Of a stretch of DNA of 64,000 nucleotides, positions 37,343 to 47,478 are shown piece by piece. The stretch is from Kurthia senegalensis (GTDB lineage: Bacteria; Bacillota; Bacilli; Bacillales_A; Planococcaceae): contig NZ_HE611064.1 in the NCBI RefSeq assembly GCF_000285595.1, positions 402,215-466,214 on the forward strand. Reading direction: 5' to 3'. Positions within the stretch are counted from its first letter, which is position 1; every line of letters starts with the position of its first letter. A program made the position numbers and the translations under genes. The notes under the pieces are model-generated. The model was not told the origin of the DNA and searched no databases. It worked only from the letters and a program-made list of their open reading frames with translations.

Positions 37343-38407
37343 TTATTTATCCCCCTTTACTTTCTGAACGCCTTTTTTCTTGCTCGCTCTTTCAAGGAAT
37401 AAACGAATTAAATATCCTGAAGCAACGAAGAAGATAATTAAGGCAATAACGATTGATACAATCTCGGTCGGTATTCCTGCGGCATTTGGCATATTCAATC
37501 CACCGTTTTTAAGTGCACCGAATAAAATCGCACCGAGTAATACACCGAATGGCTGGTTGGCACCTAATAAGGCAACCGCAATACCATCAAATCCAATACC
37601 AGTAGCAGCATTTAATTTCATCATGTTGCCGAACGTACCAAGTGCTTCCATCGCACCACCAACACCTGCAAACATACCTGAAATAACCATCGCTAATACG
37701 ATGTTACGGCTAACGTTCATCCCTGCGTACTCGGATGCATTTTTGTTGAAACCAACTGATTTCAACTCATAGCCCAATGCTGTTTTCTCTAAAATAAACC
37801 ACATAATAATAACTGCTAAAATTGCGATTACAAAACCCCAGTGTAGACGAGAGAATTGTGTTAATGACGCTAACCATTCTGAAGACAGAGAAGCCGAATC
37901 ATGAATTTTATCCGTTTTCTCTTTCCCACCACTAATTGCTGAAATCGCCGCATTCGCTGTATGTAATGCGATATAGTTCATCATGATGGTAACGATTACT
38001 TCATGTACTTGTAATTTTGCTTTTAAAATACCTGGAATGAATGCCCATAGACCCCCAGCAACAGCTGCTGCTAAAATCGCAACGACTGCATGGATACCTG
38101 TTGGCAATTCGAATGCTTGCCCTACATAAGCAGCTGCAAGCCATCCCATAATTAATTGTCCTTCTACCCCGATATTGAACATCCCAGTACGGAAAGCGAA
38201 TGCTACCGCTAAACCTGAGAAGACGTACGGCGTAATTGTACGAATCGTTTCACCGATATTGTATGAATCCCCGAAAATACCATTCCATAATGCTGCATAA
38301 CCATCGACTGGGCTAAAACCCGATACGAGCATAACGATTGCTCCGACGATTAAACCTAAAATAACAGAAATGACAGGTACGAGAATATTAATTAAACGAT
38401 TAGACAT
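37343..38407 (-). CDS. nupP: Nucleoside ABC transporter permease (NupP-like)
   Basis: A 354-residue partner permease of the same family. RTGMFNIGVEGQLIMGWLAA is the signature after the early helices, and GMNVSRNIVLAMVISGMFAGVGGAMEALG holds the coupling motif. One base separates its stop from the nupQ start, so the two are coupled. Confidence 0.88.
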   Translation of the reverse strand: MSNRLINILVPVISVILGLIVGAIVMLVSGFSPVDGYAALWNGIFGDSYNIGETIRTITPYVFSGLAVAFAFRTGMFNIGVEGQLIMGWLAAAYVGQAFELPTGIHAVVAILAAAVAGGLWAFIPGILKAKLQVHEVIVTIMMNYIALHTANAAISAISGGKEKTDKIHDSASLSSEWLASLTQFSRLHWGFVIAILAVIIMWFILEKTALGYELKSVGFNKNASEYAGMNVSRNIVLAMVISGMFAGVGGAMEALGTFGNMMKLNAATGIGFDGIAVALLGANQPFGVLLGAILFGALKNGGLNMPNAAGIPTEIVSIVIALIIFFVASGYLIRLFLERASKKKGVQKVKGDK

Positions 38408-38409
38408 AG

Positions 38410-39945
38410 TTATTCTCCACCTACTTTATTTGCAGTTTTCGTTACAGCATGACCAGCCATTAATAAACCTAGTTGCTGTTCTGACGTTTCGCTCGGCTTC
38501 ACAGTATCAATAATGTGACCGTCATGAATAACCGCAATCTCATCTGAAACGTTCATTACTTCGTCCAATTCAAATGAAACGAGTAATACCGCTTTCCCTT
38601 TATCACGTTGTTCGATTAAACGACGATGAATAAATTCAATCGCCCCAACGTCTAAACCTCGTGTTGGAAGGGCGGCAATTAATAAATCTGGGTCGCGGTT
38701 TACTTCACGCCCAATAATTGCTTTTTGTTGGTTCCCACCTGATAAAGCACGTGCAGGTGTATGAGCGCTCGGTGTACGAACGTCATATTCTTCAATAATT
38801 GTTTCCGCTAATTTATCAATTTTTTTATAATCGATAATACCGCCTTTTGAAAGTGGGTTTTGATAATACGTTTGTAGCGCAATATTGTGTCCGATTGGGA
38901 AATCTAACACGAGACCATGTTTATGACGGTCTTGTGGAATATGCCCCACGCCTGACTCTGTAATTTTACGCGGTTTTAAACTTGTAATTTCTTGACCTTT
39001 TAAGGTGATCTTACCAGAAGTCGCCTTTCGAAGACCGGTGATTGCTTCGATTAATTCGGATTGTCCATTACCATCAATACCGGCAATACCCACAATCTCT
39101 CCAGCTCGGACGGTCAAGTTTAAATCTTTTACGCGATCGACACCACGATTGTCTTTCACGTTTAATTGGTGCACTTCAAGAATCGCTTCTTTCGGATGTG
39201 CTTCCGTTTTTGTCGTTTTGAATACAACTTGTCGGCCAACCATCATTTCCGCAAGTTGATCCGGGCTCGTTTCAGCAGTTGTGACTGTACCGATTCCTTG
39301 CCCTTTTCGAATAATTGTTACACGGTCTGAAACGTCCATAATTTCTTTTAATTTGTGCGTAATTAAAATAATGGATTTCCCTTCAGAAATTAAGCGTTTC
39401 ATAATTTGAATTAGCTCTGAAATTTCTTGAGGTGTTAGAGAAGCCGTTGGTTCATCAAAAATCAAAATGTCTGCGCCACGATACAACGTTTTTAAAATTT
39501 CGACACGTTGCTGCATCCCAACTGAAATATCTTCAATTTTTGCATAAGCATCTACATTTAAACCGTATTGCTCCGAAAGTTTTTGAACTTTTTTGGCCGC
39601 TTCTTTAATGTTAATCGTGCCAAATTTTGTCGGTTCACTTCCTAAAATAATGTTCTCCGTTACCGTAAAGTTTTCAACTAACATAAAGTGTTGGTGAACC
39701 ATGCCGATGCCTAAATCATTCGCTTTATTTGGATCCGAAATTTTCACTTCTTCACCGCGAACTTTAATCGTCCCAGCTTCCGGTTGGTATAAACCGAAAA
39801 GAACGTTCATCAGTGTTGATTTTCCTGCTCCATTTTCACCTAATAATGCGTGAATTTCACCTTTAGCTAGTTGAAGGGTAATGTTGTCGTTTGCCACGAA
39901 ATCACCGAATTCTTTACGGATTCCAAGCATCTCGATCACATATTC
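38410..39945 (-). CDS. nupO: Nucleoside ABC transporter ATP-binding protein (NupO-like)
   Basis: A tandem-ATPase of 511 residues, the usual form in this transporter class. The first half has ALLGENGAGKSTLM, SVGMQQRVEILK and DEPTASLTP. The second half has GIAGIDGNGQSELIEAI, LSGGNQQKAIIGR and a variant Walker B (LLIAALPTRGLDVGA in place of the DEP aspartate), so it probably hydrolyses poorly, as in relatives. TTG at 39945 is chosen, with AAGGAG 8 bases upstream. Confidence 0.9.
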   Translation of the reverse strand, partial: EYVIEMLGIRKEFGDFVANDNITLQLAKGEIHALLGENGAGKSTLMNVLFGLYQPEAGTIKVRGEEVKISDPNKANDLGIGMVHQHFMLVENFTVTENIILGSEPTKFGTINIKEAAKKVQKLSEQYGLNVDAYAKIEDISVGMQQRVEILKTLYRGADILIFDEPTASLTPQEISELIQIMKRLISEGKSIILITHKLKEIMDVSDRVTIIRKGQGIGTVTTAETSPDQLAEMMVGRQVVFKTTKTEAHPKEAILEVHQLNVKDNRGVDRVKDLNLTVRAGEIVGIAGIDGNGQSELIEAITGLRKATSGKITLKGQEITSLKPRKITESGVGHIPQDRHKHGLVLDFPIGHNIALQTYYQNPLSKGGIIDYKKIDKLAETIIEEYDVRTPSAHTPARALSGGNQQKAIIGREVNRDPDLLIAALPTRGLDVGAIEFIHRRLIEQRDKGKAVLLVSFELDEVMNVSDEIAVIHDGHIIDTVKPSETSEQQLGLLMAGHAVTKTANKVGGE

Positions 39946-40020
39946 CAATGTGCTCACTCCTTCAGACTCTATCAATAATAGTTTGTAATGGTTGTAATAA
40001 GAGGTTAATTAAATTAACAC

Positions 40021-40051
40021 ATGAAAACATTCAAACGTTGAATGCTTTCAT
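40021..40051 (-). terminator. Second hairpin in the nupN-nupO gap
   Basis: ATGAAAGCATTCAACG and its near-complement TGAATGTTTTCAT on the minus strand form an imperfect stem past the first hairpin. It may stabilise the 3' end of the nupN transcript. Confidence 0.45.
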
Positions 40052-40072
40052 GAAAAAATTTAAAAAAAGAAA

Positions 40073-40098
40073 CATGAGGGCAAGGTTTTGCCCTCATG
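40073..40098 (-). terminator. Internal terminator/attenuator after nupN
   Basis: CATGAGGGCAA and TTGCCCTCATG form a perfect 11-bp stem; on the minus strand TTTCTTTTTTT follows. It would let most transcripts end after the binding-protein gene, giving more receptor than transporter. Confidence 0.75.
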
Positions 40099-40131
40099 AA
40101 ATACCGACCAATTCGCGGCAATACTACTTTA

Positions 40132-41190
40132 TTATTTTGATGGTTTTTCAGGAACTTCAATTTTGCCATCGATAATGTCTTTTTGAGCTTTATCGATTTC
40201 TGCTTGTGTTTTATCAGAAATAGCGCCGTGAGAATCAGCAAGACCTACACCGTCATCTTTCAGACCGTAAGTAACTGTTTCGCCACCTGGGAATTTGCCA
40301 TCTTTTGTTTTCTTGATCATATCTTGAGCTGCAACGTCAACACGTTTTAAAACAGAAGTCATAACGATATTTGTTTTATCATCTACTTTACCTTCGTCAT
40401 ATTGGTCACGGTCTACACCGATTGCCCATACGTCGTTACCTGCTTTTTTCTGTGCGATTGCTTCAGTGAATAAGCCTTGACCTGTACCACCAGCTGCATG
40501 GAATACAATATCTGCGCCGCTGTCATACATACGTTTTGCGATTGTTTGACCTTTCGCAGCATCACCGAATGAACCGGCATATTGAACATCAATTTTCACA
40601 TCTGGATTAGCCGCTTTAGCACCAGCAACGAAACCAGCTTCAAATCCACCGATGATGTCGCCTTCCATACCACCTAAGAAACCGAGTTTACCAGTTTTAG
40701 ATTCTAATGCTGCAGCAACACCAGCTAAATAAGAAGCTTCGTTTGCTTTAAACATAATTGAAGTTACGTTATCGTGTTCAGTAACTACTGAGTCAATAAT
40801 AGCAAGTTTTGCATCTTTTTGTTGTTCAGCAACTTCTTTTACAGCGTCTTCAAGTTTGAAACCAACAGCGAAAACTAAATCGAAATTACGACGTACTAAG
40901 TTATTGATGTTTGTTGTGAAGTCTGAATCTGAAGCAGATTGTAAGTAGTCGTAACCACCGTCACCTTTTTTAAGACCTTCTTCTTCACCGTAAGCTTGAA
41001 TACCTTCCCAAGTAGATTGGTTGAATGAACGGTCATCAATACCGCCTGTATCTGTAACCATTGCTACTGAGAATGCGTCTTTACTAGAACCTTTTTTGTC
41101 ATCTTTTGCATCATCTGAACCACATGCTGCTAATAATGTACCTGTTGCTAATAATGCTGTGAATGCTAAACCGATTTTACGCTTTTTCAA
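40132..41190 (-). CDS. nupN: BMP-family nucleoside-binding lipoprotein
   Basis: The receptor of the nup importer. A lipoprotein signal peptide (MKKRKIGLAFTALLATGTLLAACGSDD) with lipobox LLAAC places the mature protein on the outer face of the membrane. MVTDTGGIDDRSFNQSTWEG is the BMP/PnrA signature, and HAAGGTGQGLF and GVDRDQYDEGK line the nucleoside pocket. Length 352. Start TTG at 41190 with GGGAGGAC upstream. The GntR gene lies upstream on the same strand. Confidence 0.92.
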   Translation of the reverse strand: MKKRKIGLAFTALLATGTLLAACGSDDAKDDKKGSSKDAFSVAMVTDTGGIDDRSFNQSTWEGIQAYGEEEGLKKGDGGYDYLQSASDSDFTTNINNLVRRNFDLVFAVGFKLEDAVKEVAEQQKDAKLAIIDSVVTEHDNVTSIMFKANEASYLAGVAAALESKTGKLGFLGGMEGDIIGGFEAGFVAGAKAANPDVKIDVQYAGSFGDAAKGQTIAKRMYDSGADIVFHAAGGTGQGLFTEAIAQKKAGNDVWAIGVDRDQYDEGKVDDKTNIVMTSVLKRVDVAAQDMIKKTKDGKFPGGETVTYGLKDDGVGLADSHGAISDKTQAEIDKAQKDIIDGKIEVPEKPSK

Positions 41191-41264
41191 TTTGGAGTCC
41201 TCCCAAAAAATGAAGTTTATATTTTTTTGTATTGCTACGACAGCAAGATGTCTACTTCTGATGG

Positions 41265-41993
41265 TTATACACGTTTTCTCACTACGTGGAAGCTAAATTT
41301 ATCAGCTCTGAAATAGTTTCGAGAATACAAGACCACTCGATCGTTATCATCATAATGAACTTGTTTTAGTACGAGTAAAGCTTGATCTGCTTTACAATTT
41401 AAAATAGGTGATACTTCACTATGGTATCCGATAGGATCAATATAGGTGATCGCATAAGATACATGAATATCACCGGAACGTTCTAACGCTTGGAAAATAG
41501 ATGTATTTTCTTGCGTTAAAAAGTCCCCCGGAAGATACGTTTCCGGAACTTGGTCTACACAGTAGACAACTGGTTCACCGTCCGCATTGCGAACACGTTT
41601 TATTGTCACTATAGATGCACCATCATCGCATTGAAAGCGTTTTACATCTTCTTCATTCGAAGGAGCGGCTGTTGAACTAATATACGTCGTCCCGGGCATC
41701 ATTCCAGCTTCTTCAATCATAGAAGAAATACTCGAAAGTTGCTCAATGCCAGATGTAAACACTGGCTTCGGATTGACAAAAGTACCAACGCCGTGCCTGC
41801 GAACAATGATATTTTCTTCTTCCAACAGTCGTAACGCTTCACGAAGCGTTGCACGACTGACACCAAGTGACTTTGAAAGTTCAAATTCCGAAGGGAGCTT
41901 TTCGTTTTCTTTGAATACCCCATTCGCAATATCCGTCTTCAAATGATCGATCACTTGGAGATACAAATGACGATGATCTGATTTAATCGTCAT
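41265..41993 (-). CDS. ymfC: GntR-family (HutC/YmfC-type) regulator
   Basis: A 242-residue regulator. The winged helix reads YLQVIDHLKTDIANGVFKENEKLPSEFELSKSLGVSRATLREALRLLEEENIIVRRHGVGTFV, and a UTRA ligand domain follows (SISSMIEEAGMMPGTTYISS onward). It lies at the position of B. subtilis ymfC, downstream of ftsK and directly before the nup importer, so the importer genes are its likely targets, with a nucleoside or sugar-type effector inferred only from context. Confidence 0.86.
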   Translation of the reverse strand: MTIKSDHRHLYLQVIDHLKTDIANGVFKENEKLPSEFELSKSLGVSRATLREALRLLEEENIIVRRHGVGTFVNPKPVFTSGIEQLSSISSMIEEAGMMPGTTYISSTAAPSNEEDVKRFQCDDGASIVTIKRVRNADGEPVVYCVDQVPETYLPGDFLTQENTSIFQALERSGDIHVSYAITYIDPIGYHSEVSPILNCKADQALLVLKQVHYDDNDRVVLYSRNYFRADKFSFHVVRKRV

Positions 41994-42163
41994 TCAAATC
42001 ACCACCGATAAGTCATCAGACATCAGACGTAGAACATTCTTGCTAATCAGACAATACTATAACATTTTTAATTGTATAAATAAATAGATTTCTTGAAAAA
42101 CTGTGTTAAAACAGATGATTTTTTAAAAATCTATGACAATTTAGAAAAATTTTATAAAAAAAG

Positions 42164-42199
42164 AGCAAGCCGACTAAAAAAAGTGATGACTTGCTCTAT
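42164..42199 (-). terminator. Terminator of ftsK/spoIIIE
   Basis: AGAGCAAG and CTTGCTCT flank a 20-base loop; on the minus strand a T-run follows the stem, just past the stop at 42204. Confidence 0.75.
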
Positions 42200-42203
42200 T
42201 ATA

Positions 42204-44591
42204 TTACTTTCCGATTAAAATTTGACGTGGTTTACTCTTTTCTGCTGGGCCAACGACACCATGTTCCTCCATTTGGTCCATAATTCGTGCCGCACGTGCA
42301 TATCCTACTTTTAGCTTTCTTTGTAAAAATGATACAGATGCAGTGTCCTGTTCTATAACAAGTTTTACTGCTTCTTCGTACAATTCGTCCGTATCATCAT
42401 CTACTAAAGCTGCTACCTCTTCGTCTGTCGGAATCATATCTTCTTGGTACTGGGCCGTTTGTTGTCCTATGACATAACTTACGACTGCCTCGACCTCTTC
42501 ATCTGATACGAATGCACCTTGAACCCGTACAGGTTTTGATTCACCTGCAGGTAAAAAGAGCATATCACCGCGACCGAGTAACCGTTCTGCCCCACCCATA
42601 TCTAAAATAGTTCGGGAGTCAATTTGAGAAGATACGGCGAAAGCAATCCTTGACGGAATATTCGCTTTAATAACCCCGGTTAGTACATCAACAGATGGTC
42701 TTTGTGTTGCGATAATCAAATGAATTCCTGCTGCACGAGCCATTTGTGCTAGACGCATAATCGAATCTTCGACATCTCCTGCAGCAACGAGCATTAAATC
42801 GGCCAATTCATCGACGATGACAACGATAAAGGGTAAACGAGGATGTTTTTCTACATTTTCTTCATTAAAACGATCCACATGTTTATTGTACCCTTCAATG
42901 TTTCGCGTTCCTGTATGTGAAAATAAATCATATCGTCTTTCCATTTCCGCTACAACCTTTTTCAGCGCTTGAGACGCTTTTCGTGCATCTGTCACAACCG
43001 GTGCTAATAAATGGGGAATGCCATTATAAATGTTCAGTTCGACCATTTTCGGGTCAATCATCATCATTTTCACTTCATTCGGTTTCGCTCGCATTAAAAT
43101 GCTAATAATAATTCCGTTAATACAAACAGATTTCCCACTGCCCGTAGAACCTGCCACGAGCAAATGAGGCATTTTATTTAATTTCGTTAATTTTGCATCC
43201 CCTGAAATATCTCGCCCTAAACCGACGACTAATTTCTCATCCGGCTTATTACTTGGGGACGCTTCTAATACGGAACGTAAGCTAACCATTGAGATTTCTT
43301 TGTTCGGCACTTCAATACCGACAGCCGACTTCCCTGGAATTGGCGCTTCAATCCGAATATCTTTCGCCGCTAAAGCGAGTGCCATATCATCTTGTAAATT
43401 AACGATCTTACTCACTTTGACACCGCGTTCAGGTAACACTTCGTATTCCGTCACAGCAGGTCCTAAATGCACTTCAGACACATTCGCTTTCACACCGAAT
43501 GCTTCTAATGTTTGTTCAATCGTTCTCGCATTTTTTTCGATTACTTTAAATTCATCTTTTTGATCTTTAACAGGCGGCAATTCTAATAAGTCCATCGAAG
43601 GAATCGAATAAGCTATGTTTTCTGCATTCGCTTCATCTGCGGACACGACGTCGAATGATGGCACGTCTTCCGCTTCCGCCTGTTGCTCGACTTTAGGTGT
43701 TTCTACAGCTGCTACTTTTTCTTCTTGAGATAAATTTTGTGTGTAGGCTGAAATGTTCAGCTGTGGTTTCTCCCGTGGTTCTTCTACGCGTTCTTCCACA
43801 ACGTCTTCTTCTATTGATGAAGACGTTTCTACACGTCTCTCCTGGCGCACTGCACGTTGTTTTTCACTCGCTTCTTTTCTTTCCGTGCGCGCTATCATCA
43901 TCTCTTCTTTTTGCACTAGGAGTTGTTCTTTCCATTTTGGCCAATTTTCTTTTATAAATGGGAACAATGTTTTCCCCGTCAATAAAATAAAACCGATTAG
44001 CACGAGTAAAATACCAATCATTTTAGAACCTGTCGTATCTGCTAGACTATAAAATAAACTATAACCAATCGTACCGAGTAAACCGCCACCTAAAAAGCCA
44101 TCTGGTTCGCTATAAGCTTTCTCGGTCACGATTAAGCCCCAGCTTTCTTTCCACAAATTCGTATTCGGTGGAATTGGTTTATTATTAAAATAATCCGTAA
44201 ACATCGCAATGTGACTAAAAAGCGTCATACTTATACTAAGAAGAAGAATTCCCCATACGTATCGATTTTTTAATGCGGGAATTCCGCGATATGTCATCAT
44301 ATAAATCGCAAATCCTATCGTAAAAATCGGAAGCAACATAAACCAATTTCCGATGAGTAATTTACTAACACCTTGTAAAAATGCACCAATCATACCAAAG
44401 CGGAACATCGTTAAAAAGGAAAGGGCAATTAAAATGAGCCCTGCAATTTCAAATGCAATTGAAGGTCCCTTCGTCCCTTTCGTATCAGTTGCTTTCTTTC
44501 TCCCTTTTGGTTGTGTGGCAGGCGCCTTTTTCTTCGTAGATGTTTTTTTACGCGTACGCGTCGTTTGATTGCTTGTCTTTTGAGACGCCAT
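42204..44591 (-). CDS. ftsK: DNA translocase FtsK/SpoIIIE
   Basis: Pumps chromosome DNA at the septum. A basic low-complexity N-terminus ([18 protein letters not shown]) precedes about four membrane helices (residues 45-190), then a charged linker. The motor has Walker [15 protein letters not shown] and Walker [38 protein letters not shown] follows, and a gamma winged helix ([22 protein letters not shown]) reads orienting sequences. Length 795. It occupies the spoIIIE position, but the window lacks sporulation genes, so I use the general name. Confidence 0.92.
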   Translation of the reverse strand: MASQKTSNQTTRTRKKTSTKKKAPATQPKGRKKATDTKGTKGPSIAFEIAGLILIALSFLTMFRFGMIGAFLQGVSKLLIGNWFMLLPIFTIGFAIYMMTYRGIPALKNRYVWGILLLSISMTLFSHIAMFTDYFNNKPIPPNTNLWKESWGLIVTEKAYSEPDGFLGGGLLGTIGYSLFYSLADTTGSKMIGILLVLIGFILLTGKTLFPFIKENWPKWKEQLLVQKEEMMIARTERKEASEKQRAVRQERRVETSSSIEEDVVEERVEEPREKPQLNISAYTQNLSQEEKVAAVETPKVEQQAEAEDVPSFDVVSADEANAENIAYSIPSMDLLELPPVKDQKDEFKVIEKNARTIEQTLEAFGVKANVSEVHLGPAVTEYEVLPERGVKVSKIVNLQDDMALALAAKDIRIEAPIPGKSAVGIEVPNKEISMVSLRSVLEASPSNKPDEKLVVGLGRDISGDAKLTKLNKMPHLLVAGSTGSGKSVCINGIIISILMRAKPNEVKMMMIDPKMVELNIYNGIPHLLAPVVTDARKASQALKKVVAEMERRYDLFSHTGTRNIEGYNKHVDRFNEENVEKHPRLPFIVVIVDELADLMLVAAGDVEDSIMRLAQMARAAGIHLIIATQRPSVDVLTGVIKANIPSRIAFAVSSQIDSRTILDMGGAERLLGRGDMLFLPAGESKPVRVQGAFVSDEEVEAVVSYVIGQQTAQYQEDMIPTDEEVAALVDDDTDELYEEAVKLVIEQDTASVSFLQRKLKVGYARAARIMDQMEEHGVVGPAEKSKPRQILIGK

Positions 44592-44642
44592 CCCTTCACC
44601 TACTTTCTTCTCTATATTATAACTTGTCAGAAAAACGAAAAA

Positions 44643-44673
44643 AAGGATTTCCTAGTAAAACTAGGAAATCCTT
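44643..44673 (-). terminator. Terminator of rnjB
   Basis: AAGGATTTCCTAG pairs perfectly with CTAGGAAATCCTT across a 5-base loop, with a T-run on the minus strand. Confidence 0.9.
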
Positions 44674-44684
44674 CTTCTAATTGA

Positions 44685-46352
44685 TTAGTATTCCATAATG
44701 ATTGGGATAATCATTGGACGACGTTTTGTTTGTTGATATAAATAACCGTTCAATGTATCACGAATTTCTTGCTTGATGCTCGTCCATTCGTAAGAACCTT
44801 TTGATACGTATTTTTCAACGACGCCACGAACAAGTTTCGCAGATTCATCCATTAAATCTTCTGATTCACGTACGTATACGAAACCACGTGATAAAATTTC
44901 AGGACCTGATGCGATTTTTTTCGATTTGCGGTTAATCGTTACGACTACGATGAAAATACCATCTTGTGATAATAATTTACGGTCACGTAATACGATATTC
45001 CCTACGTCACCGACACCGATACCATCAATTAAAACGTTCCCAGCCGTTACACGACCAGCCATACGCATTTTACCATTTTTATATTCCACAATATCCCCTT
45101 TATCCGCGATAAAGATTTGAGATTTTTGCATACCGATATCTTGCGCTAATTTAGAGTGCGTAATTAACATACGGTATTCCCCTTGAATTGGGATAAAGAA
45201 TTTAGGTTGCATTAAGTTCAACATTAATTTTAAATCTTCTTGTGCGCCGTGACCTGAAACGTGAACTTTCTTATCAGCTGAAAATACTGTTGCACCTAGT
45301 TTCGCTAATTCGTTCATCGTATCTGCCATTTGCACTTCCATTCCTGGTGAAGGCGTGAATGTAATTAATACTGTATCGTTGTCTTTAATACGTAAATCGC
45401 GGTGGTGTTTACGGATAATTTTTTCTAATCCTTCAAGTGGTTCACCTTGATTACCTGTAATAATTGCGACGATTTCGTTATCATCATAATCTGCCATTTT
45501 ATTCACTGGGATGACTTGTTCTGGATCAATTTCTAAGTACCCTAAACGCATACCTACTTCAAAAATAGTTTCCAAGCTACGACCAACAATGGCAATTTTA
45601 CGGCCTGATGCGATTGCTTGATCGAATACTTGTTGAATACGTGCGAAGTTAGATGCATATAACGCAACTAAAATACGACCTTCAGCACGGTGGAACGTTT
45701 TTTCTAGACGTGCTTTTACGACGTTTTCAGAAATTGTATAGCCTTCTGTTTCAGATCCTGTTGAATCTGACATTAAGATGAATACGCCTTCTTCACCGAG
45801 TGCAGCCATTTTTGAAATGTCCGGACGGTATTTACCTTGTGCAGATTGATCAAATTTGAATTCACCTGTGTGAACAATCGCACCTTCCGACGTATGGAAC
45901 ACGATTCCTAGTGAATCTGGAATACTATGTGTTGTGTGGAAGAATGTTACGTATGTTGTTTTGAAGTTCATACGACTTTTGTTCGTTACTTCAAAGAATT
46001 TCACTTGGTGCGGAGCAGGTGTTTCTTTTAAATGCTCTTTCGCTAGTGCAATTGTTAAACGAGAACCGTAGACAGGTGCATTTACTTTATTTAATAAGTA
46101 TGCAACTGAACCGATTGCATCTTCGTGACCGTGCGTTAAGAAAATCCCTTTCACACGATCTTTGTTTTCGATTAAATAGGCCATATCTGGAATAACATAA
46201 TCGACACCTAGCATTTCGTCCTCTGGAAACATTAATCCACTATCTACTACGAAAATATCGTCATCAATTTCGACAACGTACATCGCTTTACCGATTTCAC
46301 TCACGCCACCTAGTGGGATAACGCGAATCGTTTCATTTTTAACTTTTGCCAC
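44685..46352 (-). CDS. rnjB: Ribonuclease J2
   Basis: Metallo-beta-lactamase RNase of the beta-CASP family; 555 residues, the usual RNase J length. The zinc motif reads THGHEDAIG, where RNase J1 has THGHEDHIG; the missing His fits the weakly active J2 paralogue, which works in a complex with J1. HTTHSIPDSLG, HTGEFKFD and HVSGHGAQEDLKLML follow. GTG at 46352 is chosen, with AGGAGG seven bases upstream. It lies after dapA as B. subtilis ymfA does. Confidence 0.9.
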   Translation of the reverse strand: MAKVKNETIRVIPLGGVSEIGKAMYVVEIDDDIFVVDSGLMFPEDEMLGVDYVIPDMAYLIENKDRVKGIFLTHGHEDAIGSVAYLLNKVNAPVYGSRLTIALAKEHLKETPAPHQVKFFEVTNKSRMNFKTTYVTFFHTTHSIPDSLGIVFHTSEGAIVHTGEFKFDQSAQGKYRPDISKMAALGEEGVFILMSDSTGSETEGYTISENVVKARLEKTFHRAEGRILVALYASNFARIQQVFDQAIASGRKIAIVGRSLETIFEVGMRLGYLEIDPEQVIPVNKMADYDDNEIVAIITGNQGEPLEGLEKIIRKHHRDLRIKDNDTVLITFTPSPGMEVQMADTMNELAKLGATVFSADKKVHVSGHGAQEDLKLMLNLMQPKFFIPIQGEYRMLITHSKLAQDIGMQKSQIFIADKGDIVEYKNGKMRMAGRVTAGNVLIDGIGVGDVGNIVLRDRKLLSQDGIFIVVVTINRKSKKIASGPEILSRGFVYVRESEDLMDESAKLVRGVVEKYVSKGSYEWTSIKQEIRDTLNGYLYQQTKRRPMIIPIIMEY

Positions 46353-46512
46353 TTCTTTTCCTCCTAAATATATATCCCGTACAGCAACCACTTACCCTCA
46401 TTATAAGTGTTTAACCAATATTACACAATTAAAAAAAGCGTATTTATGCGAAGCATTCTGATTCCTGAAAAAATGTAATTGTTTATAAAACCGACGATCT
46501 CTTACGTATGAA

Positions 46513-46542
46513 AAAAAGAACCGCCTACAGCGATTCTTTTTG
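46513..46542 (-). terminator. Terminator of dapA
   Basis: On the minus strand AAGAATCGC and GCGGTTCTT (with G-T pairs) enclose TGTAG and lead into a T-run, just past the dapA stop. Confidence 0.75.
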
Positions 46543-46552
46543 TAAAATAAAT

Positions 46553-47458
46553 TTATTCTACGGTAGCAAATGTTTTTTGTTGTTCAAAGTACGCATCCCA
46601 TACTACATCAAATTGTTGTTTCTCTTCGTCTGTTAACGATACGATTGGCAAACGAACATTTTCATTACATAAACCTAATTTTGAAAGAGCATATTTTACT
46701 GGTGCTGGACTCGGTTGAGCGAACAACGCGCGAATAAGCGGCAGTAGTGCTTGATGAATTTTTGCCGCTTCCGTATGACGCCCTTCTTTAAATAATGTAA
46801 TCATTTTTTGCATATCGTCCCCGACAACATGTGCCGCCACAGAAATAACACCGTGTCCGCCGACTGCTAAAAGTGGTAACGTAATGCCATCATCTCCGCT
46901 ATACACTTTAAAGTCATCCGATGTTGAAGCAAGAATTTCTGTCATTTGATCTAAGTTACCACTCGCTTCTTTTACGATTTGGATATTTGGAATTTGCGCT
47001 AATTTCGCAACAGTTTGAGGTTCGATATTAATGCCTGTACGACCCGGAATATTGTACAGCATAACCGGTACAGTAACAGACTGCGCAATATCTTCAAAGT
47101 GTGCATAAATACCACGTTGATTCGGTTTATTGTAATACGGTGCTACGAGCATGACGCCGTCTACACCTGCAACTTCTGCTTTTTGTGCCATAATTTTCGA
47201 GTAGTACGTTTCGTTATCCCCTACGCCGGCAATAACCGGTACACGACCATTGACGCGATCTACTGTATATTTTAAAACATCTAGTTTTTCTTCTGTTGAT
47301 AACGTTGGTACTTCCCCTGTCGTACCTAACACGACAATCGTATCTGTTCCAGTCGCAATTAAATGTTCAATCATCCCTGCTAAATGTTTATAATCTACCA
47401 TTGCCCCATCTTTCGTAAACGGTGTGACCATTGCTGTTCCAATATTACCTAAATCCAT
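46553..47458 (-). CDS. dapA: 4-hydroxy-tetrahydrodipicolinate synthase
   Basis: Condenses pyruvate with aspartate semialdehyde at the branch to lysine and diaminopimelate. The TIM-barrel protein has 301 residues. GTTGEVPTLSTEEK, PYYNKPNQRGIYAHF, YNIPGRTGINI and the Schiff-base lysine in IVKEASGN are intact. ATG at 47458 is chosen, nine bases after AGGGAG. It directly follows asd, whose product is its substrate; dapG, present in B. subtilis at this place, is missing. Confidence 0.95.
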   Translation of the reverse strand: MDLGNIGTAMVTPFTKDGAMVDYKHLAGMIEHLIATGTDTIVVLGTTGEVPTLSTEEKLDVLKYTVDRVNGRVPVIAGVGDNETYYSKIMAQKAEVAGVDGVMLVAPYYNKPNQRGIYAHFEDIAQSVTVPVMLYNIPGRTGINIEPQTVAKLAQIPNIQIVKEASGNLDQMTEILASTSDDFKVYSGDDGITLPLLAVGGHGVISVAAHVVGDDMQKMITLFKEGRHTEAAKIHQALLPLIRALFAQPSPAPVKYALSKLGLCNENVRLPIVSLTDEEKQQFDVVWDAYFEQQKTFATVE

Positions 47459-47478
47459 CCTGTCCATCTCCCTAATTT

